Origin: Gammaproteobacteria bacterium
GTDB lineage: Bacteria > Pseudomonadota > Gammaproteobacteria > Pseudomonadales > UBA5518
Length of the DNA: 64,000 nt
Assembly: GCA_016718385.1 (NCBI GenBank)
Contig: JADKDK010000001.1
Span: forward strand, 186,001-250,000
Direction of reading: 5' to 3'
The notes under the pieces are model-generated. The model did not search any database and was not told the origin of the DNA. It worked only from the letters and a program-made list of their open reading frames with translations. The stretch's first letter is position 1, and every line of letters starts with the position of its first letter. Below, piece after piece: positions 23,811-32,881 of this stretch. The position numbers and the translations under genes are program-made.

Positions 23811-25636
23811 ATATCCCGCAATGCCTCGATCCGCCTCTCGATCGGCGGGATCTCGCGCGGGTCTATGCGCACGTCGAGCAGCGTCGGGCTGTGCTGCTGG
23901 CAGATGCCGGGAATGTTCAGGTTCATCAGGTCCTGAGGTGTCTGGATCAGGTAGGCACGCACGCCCATGGCCTCGGCGAGACGGCGGAAATCCACGCTTG
24001 GCAGATCGGCGCCGATCGCCTCGCCGCCGCCGAGCTGCTGCCCGTGCGCCACCATGCCGAGGCGCGAGTCGTTCAGCACGATATAGATCACCGGCAGGCC
24101 GAGTTGCTGCGCCACGGTGATCTCCTGGCCGCTCATCAGCATGCTGCCGTCGCCGGTGATGCACACCACCGGATCGCCGGGTCGCGCCAGCGCCGTGCCG
24201 ACCGCGTTGCCGATCGCCCAGCCCATCGGGGCGAACTCGAAGCCCGCCTGGAACAGCCCGCCGCGCGCGCTGCGCCGGCCACGGTCGCCGCGGCCGCTGC
24301 CGCGGCGATCGAGCACGCGGCGGTCGAAGGGGTTCAGGTAGTGCGTGCTCCACGCGAAGCTGTTGCCGGCGTCGGCCAGGTAGCGCGTGTTCGGGGGGAA
24401 CAGCTGCGTCAGCTTGGTCATGAGCCACTGCGGCTTGATGGGGCAGGAGGTGTCGAGGCACTTGGTGAAGTTGCTGATCTCGAAGGGCAGCACCGATCCA
24501 CCGTTCTCGTCGGTAGCCGGCGGCTCGATGACGCCGACGTGGCGGTCGTGCTTGCCGAGCTCCGCGATCAGGGTCTCGAAGATCGCGTCGATGCTGCCGC
24601 GCACGTGCAGCCGTGCCATCGGCGAGCGGGTGAGGTTGCTCTCGTTGGCATCTACGTGGACCAGCTGGCTGGTGAGCAGGGTCTCGCGATCCCAGTTGTT
24701 GCTGCTCCACTCGCTCATCATGTTGCCCACGGTGACCACGAGGTCCACCTCGGGGTCGCGCAGCGCGCGCTCCGAGCTCTCGTGGCCGGCGAAGGAGAAG
24801 ACGCCGCGGTAGCTCGGGTGGAAAGGGCTGATCAGGCCCTTGCCGTCGGGGGTGGTGACCACGACGGCGTTCAGGGTCATGGCGGTGCGCAGGATCAGGC
24901 CGGCGGCCTCCTGGCAGCCGCTGCCGAGCACGAACACCGCCTTGCGGCTGCCGAGCAGCAGGTCGATGAAGGCGTCGAGCGCGGTTTCGTCCTTCCACGC
25001 CGGGCGCGCGAGCAGCGAGGCCAGGTTGTAGCTGGGGCCGGCGGAGGCGACGGCGGTGCGCATCACGTCCAGCGGCACGCTGATGTGCGCCGGGCCGCTG
25101 GAGTTGAAGGCGGTCATGATCGCCGAGGCGAGCTTGTGCTCGAGCTGGTCGATGTGGCTGACCATCGTGTTGTAGTGGGTGCAGTGGCGGAACATCCCGA
25201 CGGTGTCGACCGCGGTGTCGCTGGATTCCTGCAGCGCCTTGCGTCCGAAGTGGCTGAGCGCGGTCTGCGGCGTGATCACCAGCATCGGGATCTGGTTCTC
25301 GAAGGCCGAGGCGACTCCCGTGATCAGGTTGGTGGCGCCGGGACCGGTGGTGGAGCAGCACACCCCGAGCTTGCCGGTGTTGCGGGCATAGCCCTCGGCC
25401 ATGAACGCGGCGCCGGTCTCGTGCCGGGCGACCACGGGGCCGATGCCGCCGCGGCGCCGGCTGCGCGCGAGGGCGTTGTAGAGCGGCTCGATCGCCCCGC
25501 CCGGGATGCCGAACACGTACTCCACCCCGAGCTGCTCGAGGTGACTCAGGATCAGGTCGCCACCCTCGAATACAACGGGAGCCGACGCCGCCGCGGACTC
25601 TGAAGGGCTTTGGAACGGGTGGATCTGGGCACTCAC
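23807..25636 (-). CDS. thiamine-diphosphate-dependent enzyme, acetolactate-synthase-like
   Basis: A ~609-residue three-domain TPP enzyme. The N-terminal pyrimidine domain has the catalytic glutamate E73 (RHETGAAFMAEGYAR) and the GPGATN segment; a central domain and a PP domain with GDGS...N (GDGSMLMSGQE, then VLND) follow. The reaction (acetolactate synthase, benzoylformate-type decarboxylase or other carboligase) cannot be fixed. An arginine-rich insertion (DRRVLDRRGSGRGDRGRRSARGG) precedes the PP domain and is atypical. The GTG at 25636 is preferred to the ATG at 25690 because AAGGAG lies seven bases before it (25644-25649). It is divergent from the EthD gene across a short AT-rich stretch (about 25707-25737) likely to hold promoters. 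Confidence 0.88.
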   Translation of the reverse strand: MSAQIHPFQSPSESAAASAPVVFEGGDLILSHLEQLGVEYVFGIPGGAIEPLYNALARSRRRGGIGPVVARHETGAAFMAEGYARNTGKLGVCCSTTGPGATNLITGVASAFENQIPMLVITPQTALSHFGRKALQESSDTAVDTVGMFRHCTHYNTMVSHIDQLEHKLASAIMTAFNSSGPAHISVPLDVMRTAVASAGPSYNLASLLARPAWKDETALDAFIDLLLGSRKAVFVLGSGCQEAAGLILRTAMTLNAVVVTTPDGKGLISPFHPSYRGVFSFAGHESSERALRDPEVDLVVTVGNMMSEWSSNNWDRETLLTSQLVHVDANESNLTRSPMARLHVRGSIDAIFETLIAELGKHDRHVGVIEPPATDENGGSVLPFEISNFTKCLDTSCPIKPQWLMTKLTQLFPPNTRYLADAGNSFAWSTHYLNPFDRRVLDRRGSGRGDRGRRSARGGLFQAGFEFAPMGWAIGNAVGTALARPGDPVVCITGDGSMLMSGQEITVAQQLGLPVIYIVLNDSRLGMVAHGQQLGGGEAIGADLPSVDFRRLAEAMGVRAYLIQTPQDLMNLNIPGICQQHSPTLLDVRIDPREIPPIERRIEALRDM

Positions 25637-25888
25637 CGGGTGACTCCTTGTGGGCGAGCAGGCACGACTGATCGAGCGCATCGCGTGCACTGTCTTTTCA
25701 AGTACCGTGTGAGTATAGATGCCTAACTAATTAATGCAGGGGGGATTTTTCCGGTTTGCGCCATTCCGGGCGCGGGTGCCTGCCGCGCATGCTCCGAAGC
25801 ACGAAAACGCCGCGGGCGGCTTTCCAGCATGCGAGGGCGATGCCATGATACCGCCCGCCTCAGAAGCCCCCGATCCGGAGACCGGCAA

Positions 25889-26593
25889 ATGGAAAAGATC
25901 ATGTACCCGCTGTGGAAGCTCGCCGCCGACGACCAGCAGGCGTTCTGCCGGCGCTTGCTGGGGCCGGTTGCCGCCGGCCTGCGCGAGGCCGGTGCCCGGC
26001 ACGTGCGCATCAGTGTGGTGGATGACGCGGTCGCGCCGGCCGCGCCGCTGCGCATGGAAAGCAGCCGGCCGGCCTTCGATGCGGTCCTGTCGCTGTGGGT
26101 CGATACGGCGGTCTGGCGCGGGCGCTACGAGCAGGTATTCCGCGATCAGGTATCGCGTTACCACGGCTACCTGGTGTGCGAATCGGCGCCCATCCGGCAC
26201 GAGGAGCGCATGCCGACCGACGGGGGGCGGGTCGAGGGCATGTGCCAGATCGTGTTCCTGCAGAAGCCGCCGCGACTGAGCTACGAGGAGTGGATCACGG
26301 TGTGGCAGGGCAGCCACACGCAGGTCGCGATCGACACCCAGTCGACCTTTGGCTACCGCCAGAACGTGATTGTTCGCGCGCTCACCTACGCCGCGCCGCA
26401 CTACAGCGCGATCATCGAGGAGAATTTCCCGGCCGCCGCCATGACCTCGCCCCACGCCTTCTATGACGCGGTGGGCGACGACGCCAGGTACAAGGCCAAC
26501 CTGAAGGCCATGATGGACAGCTGCGCGCGCTTCATCGACATGGACCGGATCGACGTGGTACCCACCAGCGAATACAACTGGGCCGGCAGCTGA
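25889..26593 (+). CDS. EthD-domain protein (duplicated dimeric alpha/beta barrel)
   Basis: A 234-residue protein with two EthD/ABM-like halves. The second contains RLSYEEWITVWQGSHTQVAID, the family's pattern around an essential histidine, and FGYRQNVIVRAL. Family members accompany oxygenase pathways and some act on aromatic, quinone or ether substrates; the exact role is unknown. ATG 25889 is chosen because GGAG lies at 25876-25880; the longer frame from 25829 starts inside the promoter region. It is followed after 54 bp by the esterase gene. Confidence 0.82.
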   Translation: MEKIMYPLWKLAADDQQAFCRRLLGPVAAGLREAGARHVRISVVDDAVAPAAPLRMESSRPAFDAVLSLWVDTAVWRGRYEQVFRDQVSRYHGYLVCESAPIRHEERMPTDGGRVEGMCQIVFLQKPPRLSYEEWITVWQGSHTQVAIDTQSTFGYRQNVIVRALTYAAPHYSAIIEENFPAAAMTSPHAFYDAVGDDARYKANLKAMMDSCARFIDMDRIDVVPTSEYNWAGS

Positions 26594-26647
26594 CCGGTCC
26601 GCACCCGCGCCCCCGCAAACCACAACCAGACGAGGCGAAAGAGAGAA

Positions 26648-27577
26648 ATGCCCCTGCATCCCCAGGTCGAGCCGATGATCGAGTTGCTGAACCAGTCCAT
26701 GGCCGGACTGCCCGCGACCGATGTGATGGAAATTTCCACCGTGCGCGAGGTTTCGCTGGCTCCGCCGCCGCTGAACCCCACGCCGGTGGGACGCGTGGAG
26801 GACCGGCGTATCCCCGGGCCGGCCGGCGAGATCCCGGTGCGCATCTACACCCCGGAGGGTAGCGGGCCGTTCCCGCTGGTCGCGTTCTTCCACGGCGGCG
26901 GCTTCGTGCTGTGCAGCCTCGAGACCCATGACGAACTGTGCCGCGCGATGTGCCGTGACGCCGGCGCCGTGGTGGTGTCGGTGGACTACCGCCTGGCGCC
27001 AGAGGCCAAGTACCCGGCCGCGGCGGACGACTGCTATGCAGCCACCGTGTGGTGTGCCGCGCATGCGGCGCAGCTCCGAGCCGATCCGGCGCGACTCGCG
27101 GTCGCGGGTGACTCCGCCGGCGGCAACCTGGCCGCGGTGACCGCGCTGCGCGCGCGCGACCTTCGCGGGCCGCAGATCCGCCACCAGGTGCTGATCTACC
27201 CGGTCACGCAGAGCGAATGCGATACACCCTCCTACCGCGAGAACGCGCAGGGCTACGGCCTGACCGTCGAGGCGATGCGCTGGTTCTGGGCGCATTACCT
27301 GGAGAGCCCGGCGCAGGGGCGCGAGCCCTATGCCAGCCCGGCGCACGCCGGGAACTTCGCAGGGCTGCCGCCGGCTACCGTTATCACCGCACAATACGAC
27401 CCGCTGCGCGACGAGGGCGAGGACTACGCCGCGCAATTGCGCGCCGCCGGCGTGCCGGTGCTGCTGAAACGCTACGACGGCATGATCCATGGCTTCGTCA
27501 GCATGGCCGACATGCTGGACGACGGCCGCGCCGCGCAACTGCTGGTCGCCGAGCAGTTGAAGGTGGCATTTGCCTGA
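26648..27577 (+). CDS. HSL-family alpha/beta-hydrolase (esterase/lipase)
   Basis: A 309-residue enzyme of the hormone-sensitive-lipase group. It shows the oxyanion motif H82-GGG, nucleophile S156 in GDSAG (154-158), acid D251 (QYDPLRDEG) and H281 (GMIHGF), a complete catalytic triad. No signal peptide, so it is cytoplasmic and probably hydrolyses a short-chain or cyclic ester, possibly a lactone formed in ring degradation. RBS-like GAAAGAGAG lies just before the ATG. Confidence 0.93.
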   Translation: MPLHPQVEPMIELLNQSMAGLPATDVMEISTVREVSLAPPPLNPTPVGRVEDRRIPGPAGEIPVRIYTPEGSGPFPLVAFFHGGGFVLCSLETHDELCRAMCRDAGAVVVSVDYRLAPEAKYPAAADDCYAATVWCAAHAAQLRADPARLAVAGDSAGGNLAAVTALRARDLRGPQIRHQVLIYPVTQSECDTPSYRENAQGYGLTVEAMRWFWAHYLESPAQGREPYASPAHAGNFAGLPPATVITAQYDPLRDEGEDYAAQLRAAGVPVLLKRYDGMIHGFVSMADMLDDGRAAQLLVAEQLKVAFA

Positions 27578-27583
27578 ACACCC

Positions 27584-27682
27584 GTGGGTCGCCATTCATG
27601 GCGACAGTGACTGCCCGTAGGTCGCCATTCATGGCGACAGCGGTTTCGGGAATCGCACCAGTCGGCATGAATGCCGACCTAC
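27584..27682. repeat. three REP palindromes (two forward, one inverted)
   Basis: Units at 27584-27605 (GTGG head) and 27617-27638 (GTAG head) share stem GTCGCCATTCATGGCGAC. The inverted unit at 27661-27682 has stem GTCGGCATGAATGCCGAC and ends CTAC. The last two form the same dimer as at 59353-59418. They follow the hydrolase stop directly. Confidence 0.82.
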
Positions 27683-27757
27683 GGTGCCTGATGAAACCGG
27701 CGCGACCGCGCGCCGGTTCGTGGACTCATACACATCGCAGAAGAGGGAGCCGACAGG

Positions 27758-28516
27758 ATGGGAACCTATGCAATGACCGGTGGCGCCACGGGTATCGGCG
27801 CGGCGATCAAGGAGCAGTTGCGCGCGCGCGGCGAGCGCGTGATCGTGGTGGACATCAAGGACGCCGACATCGTCGCGGACCTTGGCGCGAAGGCGGGACG
27901 CGACGCGGCGGTGGCCGGCATCCTGGAGCGCGCGCCAGAGGGGCTCGACGGCTTCGTGGCCTGTGCGGGGGTCGGCCCCTACCTGCCGCCGGCGTTGATC
28001 GCGGGCATCAACTATTTCGGTGTGGTCGAGGTGACCGAGGGTCTGCGCGCCGCGCTCGAGCGCCGTCGCGGCGGCGTGGTCGTGATTTCCTCGAACTCGG
28101 CGCCGATGAGCACGGATGCGGCCTATGTCGACCTGTTGCTCGCGGGCGACGAGGCGGGTGCCGGCGCGCAGGTCACGGGTCAGAACGGCCAGGTGGCGTA
28201 CTCGGGCTCGAAGATGGCCGTGGCGCGCTGGGTGCGTCGCAATGCCCCGAAGTGGGCCGCCGCGGGCGTGCGCCTGAACGCCATCGCGCCAGGCCTGATC
28301 AAGACGCCGTTGACCGCCAGCGCCACGGCGGATGCGCGCTTCGCTGACGCGATGAAGGCCTTCGAGGACTCCATCCCGGTGGGTCGCGCCGGGCAGCCCG
28401 CGGACATCGCGGCGATGGCCTGCTTCCTGCTGAGCCCGGCCGCCGAATTTGTCTGCGGCTCCGTGCTGTTCGTCGATGGGGGGCATGACGCCATGTTCCG
28501 ACCCGATCAATTCTGA
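27758..28516 (+). CDS. SDR, 3-alpha-hydroxysteroid dehydrogenase / carbonyl reductase (HsdA)-like
   Basis: A 252-residue SDR whose pattern is close to Comamonas HsdA: TGGATGIGAAI at 7-17, VVDIKDADIVADL at 30-42, LDGFVACAGVGP at 63-74, NYFG at 85-88, catalytic serine region SSNS (111-114), Y148-x-x-x-K152 (YSGSK), and the C-terminus MFRPDQF like HsdA's VMRPTQF. HsdA interconverts 3-alpha-hydroxy and 3-keto steroids and other carbonyls with NAD. Steroid-like substrates are inferred from this resemblance only. GGGAG precedes the ATG by about 10 bases. Confidence 0.86.
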   Translation: MGTYAMTGGATGIGAAIKEQLRARGERVIVVDIKDADIVADLGAKAGRDAAVAGILERAPEGLDGFVACAGVGPYLPPALIAGINYFGVVEVTEGLRAALERRRGGVVVISSNSAPMSTDAAYVDLLLAGDEAGAGAQVTGQNGQVAYSGSKMAVARWVRRNAPKWAAAGVRLNAIAPGLIKTPLTASATADARFADAMKAFEDSIPVGRAGQPADIAAMACFLLSPAAEFVCGSVLFVDGGHDAMFRPDQF

Positions 28517-28675
28517 GCGGGCTGCCGCAGCAGGCCGGCGAAAAACTCTCGGGCTCTCGAGGCATCGCGGTACTTTTCAGCATTGCGAGTTGCGGCGCGC
28601 ACCCTTTCGGGGCGCCGCTATCTAAGCTGGAAACACTTTTCCCCGCCGTCGGCGCGGGTACAGGAGGTGGCAGCG

Positions 28676-28855
28676 ATGAGCCAGCAGAGGAGTGACACGT
28701 CGGCGCGCCGGCAGCAGGCGAGCGGTGCGCGCAACGACAAGTCCGGTCGCCAGTCGCGCGGCGAAGGCCCCGCGACGAATCCCCGGTTCTACCGTCCCCG
28801 CTTCAAGGTTACGTTGCCCGAGGGCGACGCCGGCTTCGTGCCCGGCTACAACTGA
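28676..28855 (+). CDS. small basic hypothetical protein (59 aa)
   Basis: A 59-residue protein rich in Arg, Gln, Ser and Lys in the first half and ending in RFYRPRFKVTLPEGDAGFVPGYN. A strong AGGAGG (28662-28667) eight bases before the ATG supports translation; the upstream frame to 28583 lacks such a site. I do not recognise a family. It lies 145 bp before dapA, in the same direction. Confidence 0.55.
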   Translation: MSQQRSDTSARRQQASGARNDKSGRQSRGEGPATNPRFYRPRFKVTLPEGDAGFVPGYN

Positions 28856-28999
28856 CAGCCCGCAGCGCGGCTGCGGCCGGGCCGATCGAGCGCCTCGCGG
28901 CGCCGTCGGAGCGCGGCAATTCGCCCGCGCCTTTTTCCTTGAGCTTGCCCATCCGCAAACGTATCCTTGCACCCTTTCGCATTTTGCGGGGTGTCTTGG

Positions 29000-29890
29000 A
29001 TGGTCTCGGGCAGTATCGTGGCTCTGGTCACGCCGATGCACGCATCGGGCAACGTGGACTGGGCAGCGCTCGAGCGGCTCATCGAACTGCACGCTGCCAA
29101 CGGTACGGCGGCGATCGTGTCGGTGGGTACCACGGGCGAGAGCGCAACGCTCAGCGTCGAGGAGCACGGGGAGGTGATCCGCCACACCGTGGCCGCGGTC
29201 GCGGGGCGCATGCCCGTGATCGCCGGTACCGGCGGCAATGCCACGGCGGAAGCGATCGAACTCACCGCGCTGGCCCGCGATCTCGGCGTCAGCGCCTGCC
29301 TGCTGGTCACGCCCTACTACAACAAGCCGACCCAGGAAGGGCTTTACCAGCACTTTCGCACCATCGCCGAGGCGGTCGACATCCCCCAGATCCTCTACAA
29401 CGTGCCGGGGCGCACCGGCTGCGACATGCTGAACGACACTGTGCTGCGCCTGTGCGAGGTGCCCAACATCGTCGGCATCAAGGACGCCACCGGCAACCTC
29501 GACCGCGGTCGCGAATTGCTCTCGCGCTGCCCGAGCGATTTCGCGGTCTACTCCGGCGATGACGCCACCGCGGCCGAACTGATGCTCGCCGGTGCGCGTG
29601 GCAACATTTCGGTGACCGCCAACGTCGACCCGGCGCGCATGGCGGCGCTGTGCCGCGCCGCTCTCGCCGGTGATGCTGCGCGCACGCGCGCGCTCGATGC
29701 CGGGCTCGCGGAGCTCAACCGCGTGCTGTTCATCGAATCGAATCCGATACCGGTCAAATGGGCCCTGCTGGAGATGGGACTGATCGGCCCCGGCATCCGC
29801 CTGCCGCTGACGCCGCTGTCGCCCCCCTGCCAGGCGCCCGTGCGCAAGGCGCTGCTGGACCTTGGACTGCTCGCCACGTGCGAAGCCTAG
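29000..29890 (+). CDS. dapA: 4-hydroxy-tetrahydrodipicolinate synthase
   Basis: A 296-residue aldolase-barrel enzyme that condenses pyruvate with aspartate-semialdehyde, the first committed step of lysine/diaminopimelate synthesis. Schiff-base K161 (GIKDATGN), Y133 (ILYNVPGRT), GTTGES at 43-48 and YYNKPTQEG at 106-114 are present. The ATG at 29000 begins the usual GSIVALVTPM start; the longer frame (28967) adds 11 unrelated residues. Followed by bamC after 13 bp, as in many gammaproteobacteria. Confidence 0.97.
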   Translation: MVSGSIVALVTPMHASGNVDWAALERLIELHAANGTAAIVSVGTTGESATLSVEEHGEVIRHTVAAVAGRMPVIAGTGGNATAEAIELTALARDLGVSACLLVTPYYNKPTQEGLYQHFRTIAEAVDIPQILYNVPGRTGCDMLNDTVLRLCEVPNIVGIKDATGNLDRGRELLSRCPSDFAVYSGDDATAAELMLAGARGNISVTANVDPARMAALCRAALAGDAARTRALDAGLAELNRVLFIESNPIPVKWALLEMGLIGPGIRLPLTPLSPPCQAPVRKALLDLGLLATCEA

Positions 29891-29903
29891 CTGGAGAGAG
29901 TTG

Positions 29904-31028
29904 ATGCGACCGATGCCCCGGCTGCTGCTGTCCGTTGTCATCGTCACGCTGGGCGGCTGCGGCTGGCTGGTGGGCGACGAAGGCTATTTCCGTGATCGCG
30001 GCGACGATTACCGCACCGCGAAGTCGATCCCGCCGATGCAGGTGCCCGAGGAGAAGAAGAGCGAGGCCGTATCGCAGCTCTACGTGATCCCGGTGGAGCG
30101 CACCGACGCGCTGCTCGACAGCGAATTCGAGGTGCCGCGTCCGCAGCCGATCCAGGGCAACCCGGAAGACAAGGTGGTGCGCATCCAGAAACTCGGCGAG
30201 CAGCAGTGGATACTGCTGGACGAGGCGCCCGCCGAGAGCTGGCCGCGCGTGCGCAACTTCCTGATCTCCAACCAGATCGGCATCGAGCGCGAGGACGCCG
30301 GCACCGGGCAGATGGAAACCGGCTGGCTGTCGTTCAAGAGCGACGCCACGCGGCGCGAGAAGTACCGCTTCCGCGTCGAGCAGGGCGTGCAGCGTGCGAG
30401 CAGCGAGATCTACGTGCTGCAGATGGGCTACGAGAAGGAGCCCGGCGAGGACGCCGCCACGCCCGAGTGGCCGGCCGCCTCGATGGATGTCGAGCGCGAG
30501 ACCTGGATGATCAAGGAACTCGCGAATTACCTCGCCAGCACCAGCGGCGAATCCTCCGTGAGCCTGCTGGCGCAGGGCATCAGCACCGTGAACAAGGTCT
30601 ACCTGGTGCGCGATGCCAGCGGCGAGCCGGTCATCGATCTGCGGCTGCCCTTCGACCGCGCCTGGGCATCGCTGGGGCGTGCGCTCGAGCGCGCCAACCT
30701 TTCGGTCAAGGACCTGGACCGCAGCGCCGGCGTGTACTTCGTGAAGTACGAGACGCGCAAGCAGCGGGCCGAGGAAGGCGACGCGGGCGTGGAACCGGGC
30801 CCCGGAGCGGCATCCGAGGAAGAGGAGAAGAAGGGTTTTCTCTCCCGCCTGAACCCGTGGGGCGGCGACGACGAGGACGAGAATCCCGCGATCGGGCACA
30901 GTTACCGCGTGGAGATGCGCGGCGTCGATCAGGGCGTGGTGATCGGCGTGCGTCGTGACGACGGCGAGGATTTCGAGGAGGGCGAGGCCGAGTTCGTGCT
31001 GGGGTTGATCAAGGCGCACCTGTCGTAG
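29904..31028 (+). CDS. bamC: outer-membrane assembly lipoprotein BamC
   Basis: A 374-residue lipoprotein with lipobox TLGGC (acylated C19). The unstructured stretch after it (YRTAKSIPPMQVPEE) resembles the BamC segment that lies along BamD. Two helix-grip domains follow (IDLRLPFDRAWASLGRALERANLSVKDLDRSAGVYFVKY in the second). An acidic E/D-rich linker near residues 297-335 is longer than in E. coli. It is part of the BAM complex; position after dapA supports the call. GGAGAG at 29893-29898 sets the start. Confidence 0.93.
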   Translation: MRPMPRLLLSVVIVTLGGCGWLVGDEGYFRDRGDDYRTAKSIPPMQVPEEKKSEAVSQLYVIPVERTDALLDSEFEVPRPQPIQGNPEDKVVRIQKLGEQQWILLDEAPAESWPRVRNFLISNQIGIEREDAGTGQMETGWLSFKSDATRREKYRFRVEQGVQRASSEIYVLQMGYEKEPGEDAATPEWPAASMDVERETWMIKELANYLASTSGESSVSLLAQGISTVNKVYLVRDASGEPVIDLRLPFDRAWASLGRALERANLSVKDLDRSAGVYFVKYETRKQRAEEGDAGVEPGPGAASEEEEKKGFLSRLNPWGGDDEDENPAIGHSYRVEMRGVDQGVVIGVRRDDGEDFEEGEAEFVLGLIKAHLS

Positions 31029-31082
31029 GGTCCTGGACTCCGTGGGAGCGCGCCCTGCGCGCGACATGATGGGCCTTCGCTG

Positions 31083-31841
31083 ATGCAATTCTGTTCCCTC
31101 GGCAGCGGCTCGGCCGGCAATGCCCTGCTGGTGCGCACTGCCTCCGCCTGCGTAATGGTGGACTGTGGTTTCGGACGCCGCGAACTGGAGCGGCGGATGG
31201 CGCTGCGCGGCATGCACCCGCGCGACCTGGCGGGCATCCTGGTGACGCACGAGCACTCCGACCACGCCGGCGGCGTGGCGGCGCTGGCCCGGCATTACGG
31301 GATCCCGGTGTTCGCGAGCGCGGGCACGGCCAAGGCTGCCCGGCTGGAGGAGGCGAAGCCCGTCGTGCTGGTCCCGGAGCGTGCGGAGCGCATCGGCGAC
31401 ATCGAGGTGCTGCCGGTCACGGTCCCGCACGATGCCCGCGAGCCCTGCCAGTTCGTGCTGGGTCACGCCAGGCGGAGCCTGGGCGTGCTGACGGATCTCG
31501 GGAGCGTCTCGAAGCTGGTGCGCGATCAATACGCGCGCTGCGACGCGCTGGTGCTGGAGTGCAACCACGACGTCGAGATGCTGGCCAACGGCCCATATCC
31601 ATACCCGCTGAAGCGGCGCGTGGGCGGCGACTTCGGGCACCTGAGCAACGCGCAGGCCGCCTCGTTGCTGGCGGGCGTTGAACGCGGCGCCTTGCAGCAT
31701 CTTGTGGCGGCGCACCTGAGCGAACAGAATAACTGCCCCGCCAAGGCGCGCGCCGCGCTGGAAGAGGTGTTGGGGCAGGGTGACGAGAGGCTGCTGGTGG
31801 CTGACCAGGAATCGGGCTTCGGCTGGCTGGCCATCCAATAG
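31083..31841 (+). CDS. MBL-fold metallo-hydrolase (YycJ/WalJ-like)
   Basis: A 252-residue metallo-beta-lactamase-fold protein with the ligand motif THEHSDH (55-61), starting MQFCSLGSGSAGNALLV, typical of the YycJ/VicX group. The position between bamC and purC is conserved in pseudomonads and relatives. The family has been linked to nuclease-type activity and envelope regulation, but the substrate is unsettled. It ends six bases before the longer purC frame. Confidence 0.92.
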   Translation: MQFCSLGSGSAGNALLVRTASACVMVDCGFGRRELERRMALRGMHPRDLAGILVTHEHSDHAGGVAALARHYGIPVFASAGTAKAARLEEAKPVVLVPERAERIGDIEVLPVTVPHDAREPCQFVLGHARRSLGVLTDLGSVSKLVRDQYARCDALVLECNHDVEMLANGPYPYPLKRRVGGDFGHLSNAQAASLLAGVERGALQHLVAAHLSEQNNCPAKARAALEEVLGQGDERLLVADQESGFGWLAIQ

Positions 31842-31871
31842 CGTGCGATGCAACCACAACTGGACAGGAAC

Positions 31872-32585
31872 ATGGAAAAGCGCGATCTGATCGTCAAGGG
31901 CAAGGCCAAGTCGATGTACACCACCGATGACGCCGGCTACTGCATCATGCACTTTCGCGACGACACCTCGGCCTTCGACGGCAAGAGGATCGAGCAGCTC
32001 GAGCGCAAGGGCCGCGTGAACAACATCTTCAACGCCTTCATCATGCAGAAGCTGGAAGCGGCCGGCATTCCCACGCACTTCGTCAAGCGCATCGATGATC
32101 GCGACTCGCTGGTGCGGCGCATGACGATGATCCCGGTCGAGTGCGTGGTGCGCAATATCGCCGCCGGCAGCATCTGCCGGCGCCTCGGCGTGAAGGAGGG
32201 CATCGACCTCGACCCGCCGACCTTCGAGCTGTTCCTGAAGAACGACGAGCTCGGCGACCCGATGATCAACGAGTACCACATCGCCGCCTTCAAGTGGGCG
32301 AAGCTGAAGGACGTCGAAACAGCTCGTGAGCTGACTTTCAAGGTGAACGATGTCCTTAAAAAGCTGTTTTCGGACCACGGGATGCTGTTGGTAGACTACA
32401 AGCTCGAATTCGGCGTCTGCGACGGCAAGGTCCTGCTGGGCGACGAGTTCACGCCTGACGGCTGCCGGATCTGGGACGCGGAGACCCGCGAAAAGCTCGA
32501 CAAGGACCGTTTCCGCCAGAGCCTGGGTAACGTGGTGGAGTCCTACGAAGTCGTCGGCCGCCGCCTGGGCCTCAGCTTCGACTGA
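31872..32585 (+). CDS. purC: phosphoribosylaminoimidazole-succinocarboxamide synthase
   Basis: SAICAR synthase of purine biosynthesis; it ligates aspartate to CAIR with ATP. At 237 residues it equals the E. coli protein. Motifs: KGKAKSMY, FRDDTSAFDG, IPVECVVRNIAAGS, LFLKNDELGDPM and LEFGVCDGKVLLGDEFTPDGCRIWD. ATG 31872 with ACAGGA upstream gives the standard length; the frame extends to an ATG at 31848. Downstream come a repeat pair and tRNA-Ser. Confidence 0.97.
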   Translation: MEKRDLIVKGKAKSMYTTDDAGYCIMHFRDDTSAFDGKRIEQLERKGRVNNIFNAFIMQKLEAAGIPTHFVKRIDDRDSLVRRMTMIPVECVVRNIAAGSICRRLGVKEGIDLDPPTFELFLKNDELGDPMINEYHIAAFKWAKLKDVETARELTFKVNDVLKKLFSDHGMLLVDYKLEFGVCDGKVLLGDEFTPDGCRIWDAETREKLDKDRFRQSLGNVVESYEVVGRRLGLSFD

Positions 32586-32586
32586 C

Positions 32587-32687
32587 GTGGGTCGGGCTTC
32601 AGCCCGGCATCAAAAGGATCGACGATGACCGTGTGGGGCTGTAGGTCTGGCTTCAGCCCGACATCAAAAGGATCGACGATGACCGTG
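32587..32687. repeat. tandem 54-bp duplication carrying a REP palindrome
   Basis: Two copies, 32587-32633 and 32641-32687, each with a REP unit (heads GTGG and GTAG, stem core GGGCTTCAGCCC / TGGCTTCAGCCC) followed by the same tail ATCAAAAGGATCGACGATGA plus CCGTG. The tails are identical and the palindromes differ at a few positions. The array ends four bases before tRNA-Ser, so it lies in that gene's promoter region. Confidence 0.85.
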
Positions 32688-32691
32688 TTTT

Positions 32692-32782
<91 letters not shown>

Positions 32783-32814
32783 TTGCGGCTCCCAAGAGGA
32801 CCCAAGAGGCACAC

Positions 32815-32841
32815 AAACCCCGGTAAATCCGGGGTTTTTTG
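32815..32841 (+). terminator. rho-independent terminator inside the element, after tRNA-Ser
   Basis: Stem AAACCCCGG (32815-32823) with CCGGGGTTT (32829-32837), loop TAAAT, then a run of T to 32840. Being element DNA, it now ends the tRNA transcript and shields the integrase. A short direct repeat (CCCAAGAGG twice) lies just before, at 32791-32809. Confidence 0.8.
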
Positions 32842-32881
32842 TTTCTGGCCTCTACCAGAACGTCCCATAGCATCCCTCGAC

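Noticed and set aside
29754..32378. 874-codon minus-strand frame opposite bamC-MBL-purC
   Set aside because: Antisense to a conserved housekeeping block.
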